This document shows, in pieces, positions 18,065-26,437 of a stretch of 64,000 nucleotides of DNA. Under the pieces are notes generated by a model that worked only from the letters and a program-made list of their open reading frames with translations, searched no databases and was not told where the DNA came from. The translations under genes and the position numbers were made by a program. The number at the start of each line of letters is the position of its first letter. Within the stretch, counting starts at the first letter, position 1. Source of the DNA: Lachnospiraceae bacterium (GTDB taxonomy: Bacteria; Bacillota; Clostridia; Lachnospirales; Lachnospiraceae); NCBI GenBank assembly GCA_023663945.1, contig JAMPGL010000016.1:1-64000 (forward strand), in the 5' to 3' direction.

Positions 18065-18649
18065 TCAATCTGTTTGGGAAAATTTCTCTACATTTACATG
18101 AATAGAAATAGATTGCGGCAGTTCCCTCCTTAATTCCATTTTTCCATTCTCCAACAAGTTTTTGACCTGGCTTCTTGACATTCCCAAAATTTCAGCAATT
18201 TGTTTTTCAGGGCGGATCTTCAGTTGATAAGGATTCCTTATTGTAATCACAACCTGTTCTCCGAAATCACTGTGCTCCGTAGTTTCATGCAGTTTTACAA
18301 AATCATAATTCACCTTTTCTAAATCAATGGTTGCTTTGTTCTTATGAAATAACTGCACACTTTTACCATACATTTCCGCTAATTGCTCATCATTGTCCAA
18401 AAAACACTGGTATTCTTCCTTTGGTATGAAAGAAACTTTTTGCCGTTCATAAATTGAAAGATTAAGGGTATGTTTACATTCTTCACATTGATAAATCAGC
18501 CAGATATCCACTTTATTGCCGTTGGCATTGATACGGAACTTTTTCGTATTTTGAAAATATGTCTTTCTGTCACATTTGGGGCAGACCCGAACAATCCAAA
18601 ATGATTCTTTTAGGGCAATTTCATATTCTATTTTTCTTAAATAGCACAT
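18065..18649 (-). CDS. DUF1062 domain protein
   Basis: About 194 residues. Two CxxC pairs in the N-terminal half (VCPKCDRKTYF and YQCEECKHTL) suggest a zinc ribbon. The C-terminal part contains an HTH-like segment IAEILGMSRSQVKNLLENGKMEL. This is the DUF1062 layout. The ATG at 18649 is preferred because the other one, two codons upstream, touches its AGGAG site. Function unknown; DNA binding is plausible from the HTH-like part. Confidence 0.75.
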   Translation of the reverse strand: MCYLRKIEYEIALKESFWIVRVCPKCDRKTYFQNTKKFRINANGNKVDIWLIYQCEECKHTLNLSIYERQKVSFIPKEEYQCFLDNDEQLAEMYGKSVQLFHKNKATIDLEKVNYDFVKLHETTEHSDFGEQVVITIRNPYQLKIRPEKQIAEILGMSRSQVKNLLENGKMELRRELPQSISIHVNVEKFSQTD

Positions 18650-18712
18650 TTGCATCTCCTGTTCATTTTGCGGTATGATGCGCAGGCTATTACATTATTT
18701 TGTTTATTGTAT

Positions 18713-18734
18713 TTGCAATAGCCACGCTATGCAA
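18713..18734. repeat. dispersed palindrome, copy 1
   Basis: TTGCAATAGCCACGCTATGCAA: TTGCA-TAGC pairs with GCTA-TGCAA with one bulged base. Related copies are at 19268-19290 and 23163-23182, all in the accessory region. Confidence 0.5.
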
Positions 18735-18865
18735 AGCAAACGGGTGTAGTCATAAACATAGTTCTCCTTCCGTTATAATTATTATTTCGATGCTGCTTTC
18801 TTAGGAACTTAATATAACATATCTTAATATGGCATTCCACCTCACACATTTTTATAAAAAAATAT

Positions 18866-18896
18866 GAGTCAATACCATTATAGTATCGACTCATTT
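18866..18896 (-). terminator. terminator after the CD3324-like gene
   Basis: ATGAGTC at about 18866 pairs with GACTCAT at about 18888-18894, with an inner ATAC/GTAT pair. On the minus strand it is followed by ATATTTTTTTAT. It directly follows the stop at 18898. Confidence 0.7.
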
Positions 18897-18897
18897 T

Positions 18898-19167
18898 TTA
18901 CTCGCTCTCTTTTCTCAAAATACGTTGTATGCTTTTCTCAGACAAATAATACTTAGAAGCTAATTCTGAAACTTTGTCCCCGGCAAGATAATCCTTGTAA
19001 ATTTGCCGGTTACGCATCTGAAGTTCCTGCTTAATCTGTGTGCCTGCGCCCCATGCCTGTCTATTTGCTGACTTGCGTGGAATGTAAATATTTTCCCCGT
19101 CAACATACTGCTGTATCAATTCGATTACTTCAATGGGCAGAATTTCTTCTGCTCTTATATAGCCCAT
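18898..19167 (-). CDS. CD3324 family small HTH protein
   Basis: 89 residues starting MGYIRAEEILPIEVIELIQQYVDGENIYIPRK behind AGGAGG. The C-terminal half is a helix-turn-helix (DYLAGDKVSELASKYYLSEKSIQRILRKE). The protein resembles the CD3324 family and the Mor-like activator fold. It is probably a DNA-binding regulator; its target is not evident, though the divergent MFS pump gene is the nearest transcription unit. Confidence 0.75.
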   Translation of the reverse strand: MGYIRAEEILPIEVIELIQQYVDGENIYIPRKSANRQAWGAGTQIKQELQMRNRQIYKDYLAGDKVSELASKYYLSEKSIQRILRKESE

Positions 19168-19267
19168 GTCTGCCTCCTAAACAAATATTTTTTAGGAATA
19201 GCATTGGCTATAACAATCTAAGTAACATAAAGATGAACCATTAAGCGGCAACATCCGTTGTCTTTTA

Positions 19268-19290
19268 TTGCAATAGCCAGTGCTATGCAG
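19268..19290. repeat. dispersed palindrome, copy 2
   Basis: TTGCAATAGCCAGTGCTATGCAG, a variant of the 18713-18734 unit, about 120 bases before the MFS leader peptide. Confidence 0.5.
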
Positions 19291-19450
19291 ACATAACATA
19301 TCGTCTCATATACAAGTCCCCTTTCCTTCTGAAATTTCTTTTACATAATACCAGTAGTCTTATTTAAAATCAACCCAAAAAACACTTGTCTCTATGTGGT
19401 TAATGGTTTACTATAAAATAGAATGCGGCAATATGAAAGGAGACAAAAAG

Positions 19451-19486
19451 ATGCTTTGCATTGCAACAGCTCCATGCAGAGTCTGA
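19451..19486 (+). CDS. leader peptide MLCIATAPCRV of the MFS gene
   Basis: An 11-codon open frame with a strong site (AAAGGAG at 19436-19442, eight bases before ATG), about 90 bases before the MFS pump gene. Its end overlaps the left arms of two competing hairpins. Size, site strength and placement match the leader peptides of inducible antibiotic-resistance genes, where a drug-stalled ribosome changes the RNA fold. Confidence 0.6.
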   Translation: MLCIATAPCRV

Positions 19487-19570
19487 GGAGACTGCATGGA
19501 GGAATCATTTTGGTTGATATCCTCAGACTTTGCTTCTGGTTTGTAAATATGTAAAACAAAAGGAGCAAAG
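19470..19570 (+). promoter_or_regulatory. attenuator: competing hairpins and sequestered ribosome site
   Basis: Four arms are visible. A (19470-19479, CTCCATGCAG) pairs perfectly with C (19492-19501). B (19480-19489, AGTCTGAGGA) pairs perfectly with D (19520-19529). C and D can also pair: GAGGAATCA at about 19499-19507 with TGATATCCTC at 19515-19524. CTTTGCTTCT at 19528-19537 can pair with AGGAGCAAAG at 19561-19570, the ribosome site of the pump gene, with one G-U. A-C and B-D exclude each other because B is the loop of A-C. Confidence 0.6.
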
Positions 19571-19572
19571 AA

Positions 19573-20865
19573 ATGAAATTTATAAAAAAGAATGAACTAT
19601 ATAAGTTAAAGGATTTTTTGATACTTTGGAGTACGCAAAGCATATCCCAGCTTGGCAGCAGCATGACAGGATTTGCATTGACATTGTGGCTGTATGAAAA
19701 AACAGGTTCCTCCCTGAGTACAGCAGCGCTTACGATATGTTCTTATGCGCCATACGTATTAATGAGCATATTTGCCGGCGCATTAACAGACCGGTTTGAC
19801 AAAAAGCGGACAATGCTTGGCTGCGATACCTTTGCTGCAATTTGCACGATTATTGTATTTGTATTGTTTCGGACAAACAGCTTGACGGCGTGGCATTTAT
19901 ATGCTTTGAATGCAGTTTCTGGATTAATGAATACAGTCCAACAGCCTGCCAGTGAGGTTGCTATGACACTTATTATGCCGGAAAAGTATTACCAACAAAC
20001 AAGCGGACTCCGTTCTCTGTCAAGAAGCCTGATTTCTATACTGAATCCTTTGATTGCTACAGCATTATACTCATTTATAGGGCTTAATGGTGTAATAGCG
20101 GTTGACATCAGCAGCTTTTTTGTTGCGTTTTCGGCATTATTGTTTTTGGTCAAAATTCCGAAAAATAAAGGCGGTCAAAAAGAAAGTGTACTCGTTCTTG
20201 CTAAAGAAGGGCTTGTGTTTTTGAGAGAAAATCCGCTTATTATGGCATTGATTTTATTTATGTCCGGCGTTAATCTGACAGCGTCTGCCTTTGATGCCGT
20301 GCTGCCCGGTTATGTGCTCCCCAATCCGAAAGGCGGCTCATCTGTTTTGGGAATTGTCACATCTTGTTCCGGCATTGCTATGATCATCGGCAGTCTGGCA
20401 GTTTCCGTTTTGCCAAAGCCAAAAAACAGGGTAAAGATTATTTATTTAACGATGCTGTTTTCATTGGGAACCGAAAACTTTTTGTTAGCGTTTTCAAGAG
20501 AATCATTATTATGGTGTATCGGGCAGATGATCGGATGGATTCTTGTACCGATTATGAGTGCAAATTTGGATGTGGTTCTCAGAACCGCCATTCCCGTGGA
20601 ATTACAGGGACGTGTCTATGCCTGCCGCAATACGCTTCAATTTTTTACAATTCCCATAGGCTTGTTTATCGGCGGTTTTATGGTGGATAACGTGTGTGAA
20701 CCGTTTATGAGAGCATATGGTAATTTATTCGTTTTAAAAACGCTCTTTGGCTCAGGGAAAGGTTCCGGTGCTGCGCTTATGATGCTGATACTTGGAGTAA
20801 GCGGAAGTTTGATCTGCCTCATCACCGGGAAAAAATTGAAGAAATACCAGTATAACGAAGAATAG
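19573..20865 (+). CDS. MFS efflux transporter, MefA/MFS_3-like
   Basis: 430 residues with about 12 hydrophobic segments. The N-terminal FLILWSTQSISQLGSSMTGFALTLWLYEKTGS, the loop GALTDRFDKKRTM near residue 75 and the block MNTVQQPASEVAMTLIMP are typical of macrolide-type MFS_3 exporters. ATG 19573 has AAAGGAG nine bases upstream. An upstream leader peptide and hairpins suggest induction by a ribosome-targeting drug, which would fit a macrolide-like substrate, but the substrate is an inference. Confidence 0.85.
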   Translation: MKFIKKNELYKLKDFLILWSTQSISQLGSSMTGFALTLWLYEKTGSSLSTAALTICSYAPYVLMSIFAGALTDRFDKKRTMLGCDTFAAICTIIVFVLFRTNSLTAWHLYALNAVSGLMNTVQQPASEVAMTLIMPEKYYQQTSGLRSLSRSLISILNPLIATALYSFIGLNGVIAVDISSFFVAFSALLFLVKIPKNKGGQKESVLVLAKEGLVFLRENPLIMALILFMSGVNLTASAFDAVLPGYVLPNPKGGSSVLGIVTSCSGIAMIIGSLAVSVLPKPKNRVKIIYLTMLFSLGTENFLLAFSRESLLWCIGQMIGWILVPIMSANLDVVLRTAIPVELQGRVYACRNTLQFFTIPIGLFIGGFMVDNVCEPFMRAYGNLFVLKTLFGSGKGSGAALMMLILGVSGSLICLITGKKLKKYQYNEE

Positions 20866-20877
20866 CTTTATTTACAA

Positions 20878-20923
20878 GGGGCTGTCACACTAGTGATTGA
20901 AAAATCAATAGTCCGGCAGCCCC
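20878..20923 (+). terminator. terminator after the MFS gene
   Basis: GGGGCTG at 20878-20884 pairs with CAGCCCC at 20917-20923 and encloses an inner ATTG/CAAT-type hairpin. The T-run is weak, so it may serve both convergent genes. Confidence 0.5.
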
Positions 20924-20964
20924 ATTTCCTGTCCTAATTATGCTGACTTCAACATTTGTTTCAA

Positions 20965-21747
20965 TCATTTTTGTGCAACAATGGAAATCCACGCTGGCAG
21001 CGCTGCCATAGGATTATATTTCCAGTTATTTATTTGTGCAAATTTCTCTTTGTCCTGTTTTGTTAATTCCTCATATGAAAACCAAAATGATGCGTTTACA
21101 GCTTGTAGTTCTTCCATTTCCTTTATAGATAACCGCGCCTGTATCATTGCATTTACTAAATCCTGTACACGCCAATGGCAATGTGGCGTAATTTGCTCAT
21201 ATGGCTTAATAATTTGGGGTTCTTTCCAAGGTTCGCCTGTAAATGGGCGGTTGAAGGGATGGATATCAAACATAATCGAAATTCCGTCTGTTTTTAATAC
21301 TCTGTATATGTTTTTATACATTGCCGCTATATCCGCAATCCAAGTGTGTGTACCATTTGATGTATAAACCAAATCGAAGTTGTTATCTTCAATATTTGAA
21401 AGCTGTGTTGTGTCATCACAAATAAAACGAATACTAAGTTTCTTTCTATCTGCAATTTCCCGCGCAAATTCTAATTGCCTCTCGCTGATATCCGTTGAAG
21501 TAACTTCTGCACCCAATAATGCAAAAGCAAAAGCGGCATGATTATCCCCGCTTGAAGGCAACAACACCTTTTTTCCATGCAATTCAGGTATATATTTATT
21601 TATCATTTGATATACTGTGGGATGAAAGGCACTGGCTGGCTCTTTAATCAATTCTTCAATTTTCACATCTGTTCTGAGTGATTGATACCAGTCTGATTCT
21701 GCCGTTTCATTCCAGCTGTCTTTGATTTGCTTTAACCATTCTTCCAC
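20965..21747 (-). CDS. class I SAM-dependent methyltransferase
   Basis: 260 residues, GTG start with GGGGAG eight bases upstream. The Rossmann SAM motif VLLPSSGDNHAAFAFALLG replaces the common E/DxGxGxG, followed by AEVTSTDISERQLEFARE and DNNFDLVYTSNGTHTWI. A Trp-rich N-terminus (WLKQIKDSWNETAESDWYQSL) precedes it. Substrate unknown; small-molecule methylation is likely. Neighbouring genes do not reveal a pathway. Confidence 0.82.
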   Translation of the reverse strand: MEEWLKQIKDSWNETAESDWYQSLRTDVKIEELIKEPASAFHPTVYQMINKYIPELHGKKVLLPSSGDNHAAFAFALLGAEVTSTDISERQLEFAREIADRKKLSIRFICDDTTQLSNIEDNNFDLVYTSNGTHTWIADIAAMYKNIYRVLKTDGISIMFDIHPFNRPFTGEPWKEPQIIKPYEQITPHCHWRVQDLVNAMIQARLSIKEMEELQAVNASFWFSYEELTKQDKEKFAQINNWKYNPMAALPAWISIVAQK

Positions 21748-21997
21748 TGCAATGTCTCCCCGAAATTATATCTATTAAATTTCCATTTATTAAATTGTTT
21801 AATGCTATTATCTTACCACAAACACACTCGTAATTCCATTAAATTTTTCTCAATTTCCTTTTCCGTATTCCGTTTGATCATCATCTACAGAAGCGATGGA
21901 ACATCACTTTGCCTGTTTCCTCTGCTCTGTGACGACTATCCTCGGCTTGTGGCAGCTGATATAGGATTTTGGAAAGGAATAGGTTTTAGATACAAAT

Positions 21998-22026
21998 AGG
22001 ACACATAGATTTTTTCTATACGTCCT
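21998..22026 (-). terminator. hairpin after the XRE gene
   Basis: AGGACACATAGA pairs with TCTATACGTCCT across a T-rich loop, a few bases past the stop of the XRE gene. The following T-run is short. The remainder of 21748-22032 has one plus-strand open frame without a ribosome site, which I do not call. Confidence 0.4.
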
Positions 22027-22032
22027 TACGCT

Positions 22033-22637
22033 CTAATACCTATTTGCCCCACATTTTGCGTATAAACAGGTTATTCCAACAATAATGACCGAAGATAAAA
22101 CATTACCAATAAACCAACTGAAAATTCCAAAACAAAGATATACAGAAAGGCAATACATCAGTTCCGCTATCGCCATCTTTTTTCTGTATTTGATGGGCAT
22201 TTTCCATGTATAAATTCCCATAATTATTGCACTTACCAGTGCAGCAAACGAAGCAACAATAGTCAATAGGTTATCATGATTTGTTAATCCGATGCACGCA
22301 ACAATACAACTTCCCGCATAAATAATGATTGGAATTATTTTCTGCTCCTGCTGACACTGATACTTTGCTATGCTTAACGTTTCATTCAATACCTCTGCCA
22401 CCTCTGTTTTTGAAATGCTCTCACCATATTCCTTTTCAGATTTCATAAGTTCCTGAACGCTTATCCCTAAAGCTCCTGCTAACGGTTCAAGGGTGTTTAT
22501 ATCTGGAAAACCTATCCCTCGTTCCCATCGGCTTACCGCCTTGTTAGTTACTTGTAATTTTATTGCTAAATCGGCTTGCGTCATATTTTTTCTTTCCGCA
22601 TTTCAGCAATAAAAGCACCGAATTTTTTAGCGTCCAT
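22033..22637 (-). pseudogene. XRE-family regulator with membrane tail, frameshifted in an A-run
   Basis: The normal start is ATG at 22637 behind GAGGAGGTGATGAA, reading MDAKKFGAFIAEMRKEK, then a one-base slip in a run of six A (22586-22591) puts the rest, MTQADLAIKLQVTNKAVSRWERGIGFPD, in another frame starting at 22584. One extra A would join them into a classic HTH_3 domain. The second part (183 residues) has an HTH and a C-terminal half with about three hydrophobic segments. It may still be made from the internal ATG, by slippage, or be switched on and off. Confidence 0.7.
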
Positions 22638-22902
22638 TTCATCACCTCCTCATTAGACCATAATGCCAACTATGGAAAATATCAACCGATGTTTCGTTTA
22701 CCTCATGTTTTACAAGTAATCTACTATTCGTTTCCACAAAATATATCCTTAAAAGCACATATACTTATGCTATTTTATCATAAATAATGTGTTGCTATGC
22801 TGTGCCTCTAAGGAAATAACCGGATATATTGCTTTGCACTCAATCTCAAATATTTCTTTATCCTCCGAAAACAATACTCTGCCGGAGACCGCAGACGTTT
22901 GA

Positions 22903-23042
22903 TTCTCGGAATATTAGATTTTCTGCAAGTTGCAAATGCAAAACATGTGAATTATATCATCACGAGAAACACGGATGATTTTAAAAGTTCCAGTGTTCCC
23001 ACACTCACTCCGATAGATTTTTTGCAGAAGCACCGCCCTTGA
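22903..23042 (+). pseudogene. remnant of a PIN-domain (VapC-like) toxin
   Basis: A plus-strand frame reads ILGILDFLQVANAKHVNYIITRNTDDFKSSSVPTLTPIDFLQKHRP and then stops at 23040-23042. NYIITRNTDDF followed by VPTLTPIDFL is the C-terminal signature of PIN-domain ribonucleases. No N-terminal catalytic part or antitoxin gene is found upstream, and the frame breaks near 22900. Probably a decayed toxin gene. The rest of 22638-23226 holds the third dispersed palindrome and nothing else I can support. Confidence 0.55.
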
Positions 23043-23162
23043 CAGGCAGTATATAATTCACTGCTCTCAAAATCCTGCTTCGTGTCGCAATATATATCCG
23101 TGTTTCGATGAATCGGCAGGTCAAAGAGGGCGATTCCATGGACAATTGGCGAATGCCACAGG

Positions 23163-23182
23163 GCAATAGCCACACTATGCAA
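23163..23182. repeat. dispersed palindrome, copy 3
   Basis: GCAATAGCCACACTATGCAA, related to 18713-18734 and 19268-19290. Confidence 0.45.
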
Positions 23183-23226
23183 ATTGAAGTTCGTAAATTT
23201 CTGCTTGGCTTTTTATTTGCAGACTA

Positions 23227-23439
23227 CTACAATGCACTCGGTTTATTAGCTGCCCTTTCGGCTGCTTTCTCCCTGGCGCGGGCTTTTCTGCGAGCTATAA
23301 ACGCAGCCCTTTCTTCCGCCTCTAACGCTCTTTTTTGCTGTTCCTTCTGTTGAACATAATCATCCCATAAGACATAGACTCCAAATCCAGCCAGTATGAG
23401 TTCGATTACCATCAGTAATGTTTTCATTATCTTTTTCAT
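23227..23439 (-). CDS. small membrane-anchored coiled-coil protein
   Basis: 70 residues starting MKKIMKTLLMVIELILAGFGVYVLWDDY, one membrane span at about 6-24, then a highly charged helix of Glu, Arg, Lys and Ala (YVQQKEQQKRALEAEERAAFIARRKAR). The start is set by GGAAAGGAGG six bases upstream and overlaps the preceding stop (ATGA). Family not recognised. Coupling to the CmpB-like gene suggests a partner subunit. Confidence 0.7.
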   Translation of the reverse strand: MKKIMKTLLMVIELILAGFGVYVLWDDYVQQKEQQKRALEAEERAAFIARRKARAREKAAERAANKPSAL

Positions 23440-24485
23440 TGCAAACCTCCTTTCCCTGTCAAAGCCTCCGCTGGGATAAAACGCCACTCGCAGAACCGTT
23501 TCTGCATACGGTTATCATCCCATTTTTCATCTATATAACGCTCAATGGCATTGCGGGGCACAGCTCCTTGATGCCGCTGCGACCAGCGGACAATACATAT
23601 AGACGTAATCAGCAGATTAACTGCCATAAACACGCTCAGACCAATACAGGCAGTGTTCCACATGAATCCGTTCATTTTGGAAAACAACTTACTCAATACA
23701 GGTACGCACCATCTGGAAAACGCTGCCCCTGCAATGCCCCATCCAACCGTAAATGTTGGACACACCAGTCCGTCGATATTCAGAAACTTTCCGCTGTAAT
23801 CCCATGCCTGCATATGCAGCCCATATTTCAAGAGCGCGCCACAAAGATACTCCACAACAGTTATTGCCACAGCAAATACAAAAAATTGCAAAACATAGCT
23901 TTTATTTTTCATCAAAACTGCTCCGATATATGTAATCACCGCTCCAACACCGTAAATAATGCAGAACGGTCCCCATATAGCTATGGTGTGGGTTTCCCAA
24001 TGCCCATGACTCAATACGCAAAACACTCCTTCAATAAGAACGCCTGACAGACTTCCCATCATAAACAACCAAAACAGATGGGAATAAACAATCGGCTGCT
24101 GCGTTCTGCCGTTCAACGCCTTCTGCATCTTTTTCTTTTTTCTTGATTGAAAAGCATCCTTTGTCTTTTGAAGAAGCTGTTTTAAAATGGCAAGTGTCTT
24201 TTTGTCATTTGGAAACAGCCACCGAAGCAATACAAGCGCAATGGCAAAGGTCACTATCTTTTCAGGTGAAATCGGAAGCCATAGGAAAGCAAGATAAGCA
24301 CTTGCTACAGCCATCATCCATCCAATTTCATAGTAAGTTCCGATTCCCAACATAACATACGACCATCCGTTTGTGATCATCCAGGCAATGCCAAGGCACA
24401 GTAAAAAGCGTGGATTTAATAAAAATCCGATTGTCTTTTTGAATTTTTCTTTGTATTTCACAGGTTTTCTATCTTTTGTTTCCAT
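23436..24485 (-). CDS. CmpB-like membrane protein with extra N-terminal membrane domain
   Basis: 349 residues. The C-terminal half carries the ABC_trans_CmpB pattern: SLSGVLIEGVFCVLSHGHWE, then YLCGALLKYGLHMQAWDYSGKFLNIDGLVCPTFTVGWGIAG. The N-terminal half has about three hydrophobic segments (residues 20-120) and a basic linker rich in Lys at about 140-165. Longer than the 138-residue relative at 13770. Function unproven. It is followed by the coupled 70-residue protein. Confidence 0.75.
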   Translation of the reverse strand: METKDRKPVKYKEKFKKTIGFLLNPRFLLCLGIAWMITNGWSYVMLGIGTYYEIGWMMAVASAYLAFLWLPISPEKIVTFAIALVLLRWLFPNDKKTLAILKQLLQKTKDAFQSRKKKKMQKALNGRTQQPIVYSHLFWLFMMGSLSGVLIEGVFCVLSHGHWETHTIAIWGPFCIIYGVGAVITYIGAVLMKNKSYVLQFFVFAVAITVVEYLCGALLKYGLHMQAWDYSGKFLNIDGLVCPTFTVGWGIAGAAFSRWCVPVLSKLFSKMNGFMWNTACIGLSVFMAVNLLITSICIVRWSQRHQGAVPRNAIERYIDEKWDDNRMQKRFCEWRFIPAEALTGKGGLQ

Positions 24486-24562
24486 TTTTCCCCCATGCCT
24501 GCCCAGTCAGGCGCCAATTTCAATATTGGGAAGTTTACTTCCAAACTAATATCCCTGTATCG

Positions 24563-25894
24563 TTACATATATTGATACTTCTTTCTCTTTGCAAACAGAA
24601 ATATCATCGAAATAGCAAAGGCAAAAATCTCCGCCGTTACGTCCGCAAACCAGATTCCGTCAAGCTTGAACAGAATTGGCAGAATCAGGATTGCCGCCAT
24701 CTTGAAAACAAAAGTGCGCAGGAAAGAAATTGCCGCCGACACACCGCCGTCATTAAGTGCGGTAAAGAAGGACGATGCAAAAACATTAAATCCTACAATT
24801 ATAAAGGATACTGTGGAAATCCGCAGTGCCCGCACCGTCATGTCAAACAGCTCCGGATTATAGCCCACGAATAGTTTTGCCAATGGGACAGCGAGAATCT
24901 GCGCTGCCATAACCATTGCCGCCCCGGTTGCAAACATAAGGATATTGCTCTTTCTCAAAAGATTTTTCAGTTCCGCATGATTCCCTGCGCCATAGTGATA
25001 ACTGATAACAGGCGCGCTCCCCATTGAGTAGCCAATAAAAATTGCAGCAAAAATAAACTGTACATACATAAGTACTCCGTAGGAAGCAACTCCATTCGCA
25101 CCTGCATATTTGAGCAGTTGGAAATTATACAAAATGCCTATTACTGCCGAAGTAGCGTTAGATACCATTTCGGAAGAACCGTTGGCACAGGCTTTCAGAA
25201 TCGGCCGCACTTCCAGTTTTGTTTTCACCAGCCTCAAAAGACTGCTGTTCGGGCGCAGGAAATAGATAAGCGGTATCACCGCCCCCACACACTGACTGAA
25301 GCCCGTGGCAAGCGCAGCTCCTGCAACGCCCCACTTAAATACAGCGATAAATAAGGCATCCAATGCCATATTTGTCACACCAGACGCCACAGTTGCCAAG
25401 AGACCAAGATTGGGTTTTTCTGCCACAATCAAAAAACTTTGGAATGAATACTGCAGCATAAAGGGAACGGTAAATCCCATTGTGACAACACCATACAGGA
25501 CACAGTAGGGAAGCATCCCATCTGTTGCGCCTAGCAAATATGACACAGGTTTCATTACAGCAATCCCGACCGCCGTAAGAACGGCGCCTGCAATAACCGA
25601 TACCCATATCATCATGGTAAAATAGCGGTCTGCCTGTTTTTGTTTCTGCTCCCCCAATATTCTGGCAGTCAAAGCGCTGCCGCCGCTTCCCAGCATAAAG
25701 CCCACTCCGCCCAGTATCGTATTGAAAGGCATGATTAAATTAATCGCGGCAAAAGCAGTGTCGCCCACAAAATTGGAGACAAACAGACCGTCCACGACAC
25801 CGTAAATGGAGGTAAACACCATCATCACAATCGACGGCATGACGAAGCGCAGGAGGCGTTTATAATTAAAATGGTCACATAATTGAATTTTCAT
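24563..25894 (-). CDS. MATE family efflux transporter
   Basis: 443 residues starting MKIQLCDHFNYKRLLRFVMPSIVMMVFTSIYGVVDGLFVSN, twelve hydrophobic segments, with MPFNTILGGVGFMLGSGGSALTARILGE in the first half, as in the DinF/NorM-type MatE fold. AAAGGAG precedes the ATG at 25894 by about eleven bases. It is 26 bases after marR, in the same operon, so a drug or metabolite exported by this pump probably relieves MarR repression. Confidence 0.9.
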   Translation of the reverse strand: MKIQLCDHFNYKRLLRFVMPSIVMMVFTSIYGVVDGLFVSNFVGDTAFAAINLIMPFNTILGGVGFMLGSGGSALTARILGEQKQKQADRYFTMMIWVSVIAGAVLTAVGIAVMKPVSYLLGATDGMLPYCVLYGVVTMGFTVPFMLQYSFQSFLIVAEKPNLGLLATVASGVTNMALDALFIAVFKWGVAGAALATGFSQCVGAVIPLIYFLRPNSSLLRLVKTKLEVRPILKACANGSSEMVSNATSAVIGILYNFQLLKYAGANGVASYGVLMYVQFIFAAIFIGYSMGSAPVISYHYGAGNHAELKNLLRKSNILMFATGAAMVMAAQILAVPLAKLFVGYNPELFDMTVRALRISTVSFIIVGFNVFASSFFTALNDGGVSAAISFLRTFVFKMAAILILPILFKLDGIWFADVTAEIFAFAISMIFLFAKRKKYQYM

Positions 25895-25919
25895 CTTTGA
25901 AGCGTCTCCTTTGACCTGT

Positions 25920-26366
25920 TTACTGATGTTTCTTTTCGTATTCTTCCTGCATAAACTGGTTGAGCTTACGGAAAACCGAAATAAAAAGCTCCCTTTCTTC
26001 CCCTGTGATTCTGGAAAAAGCTGTCTGCTCGATTTCCTGCGTTTCCCCGATTGCTTTTTCACAGAACTGTTTCCCGCTATCTGTAAGCACAATGCGTTTT
26101 CTGTTGCGGGTATTTGGAATTACCTCCAATGTTATCCACTCTTTTTTTAACAGCGCGGCAATGGAAGTATTGACCGTCTGCTTAGAATATGACCAGCTAT
26201 TGCACAAGTCCACCTGCGATACAGGCTCGTCATAGTTATATAGGATATATAGTATCCAGTATATGCTGTCGGTAAGTCCGTAACTCTGCGCTATATTATG
26301 GTAGATTTCATCACTTTCATTGCAAAGCTGGTTAATTTCGATCATTTGTTTTTTTATGGTGCTCAT
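25920..26366 (-). CDS. MarR family transcriptional regulator
   Basis: 148 residues with the MarR winged-helix pattern: YWILYILYNYDEPVSQVDLCNSWSYSKQTVNTSIAALLKKEWITLEVIPNTRNRKRIVLTDSGKQ, residues about 36-100, flanked by dimerisation helices. It is followed by a MATE pump and preceded by its own promoter overlapped by a long palindrome, so autorepression is likely. Confidence 0.9.
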   Translation of the reverse strand: MSTIKKQMIEINQLCNESDEIYHNIAQSYGLTDSIYWILYILYNYDEPVSQVDLCNSWSYSKQTVNTSIAALLKKEWITLEVIPNTRNRKRIVLTDSGKQFCEKAIGETQEIEQTAFSRITGEERELFISVFRKLNQFMQEEYEKKHQ

Positions 26367-26388
26367 AACGCTTCCTCCTGCTAAATGA

Positions 26389-26437
26389 AGTATCCGGTTT
26401 CGGACTTACTATATAATAGTCCGAAACCAGATACTTG
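26389..26437. promoter_or_regulatory. MarR operator, 19-bp inverted repeat
   Basis: AAGTATCCGGTTTCGGACT at 26389-26407 and AGTCCGAAACCAGATACTT at 26419-26437 match in 18 of 19 positions as an inverted repeat. The palindrome covers the space from the -35 edge to beyond the -10 of the marR promoter, a placement suited to steric repression. Confidence 0.8.

Noticed and set aside
19386..19419. TTGTCT/TATAAA as promoter for the MFS leader
   Set aside because: The spacing is 20-22 bases, too long to call with confidence.
21802..21999. 65-residue plus-strand frame ending FWKGIGFRYK
   Set aside because: Coding-like end but no ribosome site and no recognised family; could be decayed sequence.
22952..23182. 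76-residue minus-strand frame opposite the PIN remnant
   Set aside because: No ribosome site or known motif, and the plus strand gives a recognisable PIN C-terminus.
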